Origin: Cytophagales bacterium | GTDB lineage: Bacteria; Bacteroidota; Bacteroidia; Cytophagales; Cyclobacteriaceae | Assembly (NCBI GenBank): GCA_024643485.1 | Contig: JAHEMU010000155.1 | Span: forward strand, 1-6,583 | Direction: 5' to 3' | DNA length: 6,583 bases | The notes under the pieces: generated by a model | Database searches by the model: none | What the model was told of the DNA's origin: nothing | What the model saw: the letters and a program-made list of their open reading frames with translations, nothing else | Made by a program: the position numbers and the translations under genes | In this document: positions 5,551 through 6,583 of the stretch, one piece after another | Layout: each line of letters opens with the position of its first letter | Numbering within the stretch: the stretch's first letter is position 1

Positions 5551-6583
5551 GCCAAATGATTTCATAAACTTTCGAATCTATACTAACCGTTGTCCTTTGG
5601 CTCCCCTCATTTCTTCTGATGACAAACAATTGATTGCTAGCATGGATTTCCTCCTCTAAGGTTACTTGATGCTCATCTCGCTTGTGAAAAGCAATCACAT
5701 TGACTTGAACCATTGTAGGTATTTCTACATAATCTGTCGAAGGTCTAATGATCGCTTCGTCCCATACTTTTTTAGATTTGTCATTTAATAATTCGACAAT
5801 TTTTTGACCATTAGGCACTCCATACCCCACGTAGTTGTTAGAAAACGGGTATAGATGGCTTGATTTTTTAATGATATCCATTATCTCAAAATTGGTGAGC
5901 TTGGGGTCAAATTGTTGAATGCATGCCGCCAATCCTGCAATAACAGGGGCACTAAAACTAGTGCCGCCTAAATGAAAACAACACACATCGGGTTTGTTAT
6001 AGCCTAAATCAACAGAGCCGGTAGAGCTAAAACTTAATTTCTTCCCTGAATTCACACTACAACCTCCTACAGTCAAAGCGTCTTTTGCGTCGCCGGGAAC
6101 TGACAATGTTTCAAAGGCTTTACTTCCATTATTTCCTGCAGCCACAATCAATAGCATTCCTTTTTCATTTACTGCGATTTGCGTTGCTCGTGTCACAGCG
6201 GAGGTTTTACCATCAATTTGTGAGGGCAAATAATTTTCAGCCGGATTATCAAAATTGGTGCTGTATCCTATACTGGAATTAACGATGTCGATACCTTTTG
6301 AATGCATCCACTCTAAGGCGGCAACCCAATAGTCTTCCTCACCTCGAAATTCCATATCCCCACGATCGGCTTTTGCTAAATAATATTCCGCATGGGTCGC
6401 AAGTCCGTCGTATCGGTCTTTATCTCGGTGATACCCAGCTAAATTTTCCCAAACAATGGTGCCGTGGTCGTCATTATAAATTTCACGTCCATCAAACGCC
6501 CCACTTAGATCATCCGTGAAATTCTTGAATTCTTTAAATTGATTTTCATAAAAAATATCGTCCAAAGACATCGATTGATTGGC
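5543..6583 (-). CDS. Subtilisin-family (S8) serine protease, N-terminus outside window
   Basis: This is an S8 peptidase whose reading frame stays open to the right edge (residues ANQS precede the first internal Met), so the start and the catalytic Asp lie beyond the window; 346 residues are visible. Counting from the Met at 6571, His36 in NDDHGT is the catalytic His, Asn147 in VAAGNNGS is the oxyanion Asn, and Ser205 in GGTSFSAPVIAG is the nucleophile. The segment DIVNSSIGYS and the closing YVGYGVPNG are typical of S8 proteases found in Bacteroidota. After the catalytic domain (to about residue 263) comes an extension of about 80 residues of predicted strands (VQVNVIAFHKR, QLFVIRRNE, KVYEIIWPN). 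This lacks an obvious T9SS or lipoprotein-type sorting signature. Cys197-Cys198 lie just before the active-site Ser. Cell location cannot be judged without the N-terminus. Its stop overlaps the convergent small gene by 8 bp, and it is separated from the operon by that gene. Confidence 0.9.
   Translation of the reverse strand, partial: ANQSMSLDDIFYENQFKEFKNFTDDLSGAFDGREIYNDDHGTIVWENLAGYHRDKDRYDGLATHAEYYLAKADRGDMEFRGEEDYWVAALEWMHSKGIDIVNSSIGYSTNFDNPAENYLPSQIDGKTSAVTRATQIAVNEKGMLLIVAAGNNGSKAFETLSVPGDAKDALTVGGCSVNSGKKLSFSSTGSVDLGYNKPDVCCFHLGGTSFSAPVIAGLAACIQQFDPKLTNFEIMDIIKKSSHLYPFSNNYVGYGVPNGQKIVELLNDKSKKVWDEAIIRPSTDYVEIPTMVQVNVIAFHKRDEHQVTLEEEIHASNQLFVIRRNEGSQRTTVSIDSKVYEIIWPN

Noticed and set aside
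6085..6519. Two short plus-strand open frames (6085-6282 and 6298-6519) opposite the S8 protease
   Set aside because: They lie wholly antisense to a well-supported protease domain, including its conserved His-to-Asn region, and their translations show no domain-like composition.
1..6583. CRISPR arrays, tRNA/rRNA genes, insertion sequences or phage features
   Set aside because: No regularly spaced repeats, cloverleaf-like sequences, transposase or integrase frames, or terminal repeats were seen in reading both strands.

Overview
The window is AT-rich with very tight gene packing. Starts generally lack Shine-Dalgarno sequences, a 5' leader carries a TAnnTTTG-like -7 box, and the partial transporter and protease resemble forms common in Bacteroidota. 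Together these suggest a Bacteroidota (or closely related Balneolota) chromosome. The lineage is an inference from sequence style; no rRNA or marker gene is present.

Layout, left to right. Positions 1-936 (+) hold the C-terminal two thirds of an ion-transporter-superfamily membrane protein of the bacteroidal sodium:proton antiporter/CitMHS_2 type, cut by the left edge. It meets a minus-strand block tail to tail with a 4-bp overlap. Positions 5003 down to 933 (-) form a four-gene operon with almost no spacing: a stand-alone C39-like cysteine peptidase, a RimK-type ATP-grasp ligase with an N-terminal RLAN domain, a GCS2-type carboxylate-amine ligase, and an N-formylglutamate amidohydrolase-family protein. 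A 160-bp gap (5004-5163) separates this operon from a divergent small unrecognised gene (5164-5550, +). That gene overlaps by 8 bp the 3' end of a subtilisin-family (S8) serine protease, which runs in from the right edge on the minus strand (5543-6583).

The operon is the centre of interest. It couples two amide-bond-forming enzymes (ATP-grasp and GCS2) with two likely amide-bond-cleaving enzymes (C39-like peptidase and FGase), all apparently cytoplasmic and with their key motifs intact. RimK-RLAN proteins are known to neighbour C39-domain proteins in proteobacteria, where the C39 domain is usually fused to a GNAT acetyltransferase. Here the GNAT domain is absent, and GCS2 and FGase genes are present instead. 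The simplest reading is a pathway that makes, and then trims or turns over, a small peptide, a gamma-glutamyl-like amide, or an amino-acid tag on a protein. The substrate is not visible in the sequence. Amidoligase gene clusters of this general kind have been predicted by comparative genomics, so the components are not new, but the chemistry of this combination is, to my knowledge, not established.
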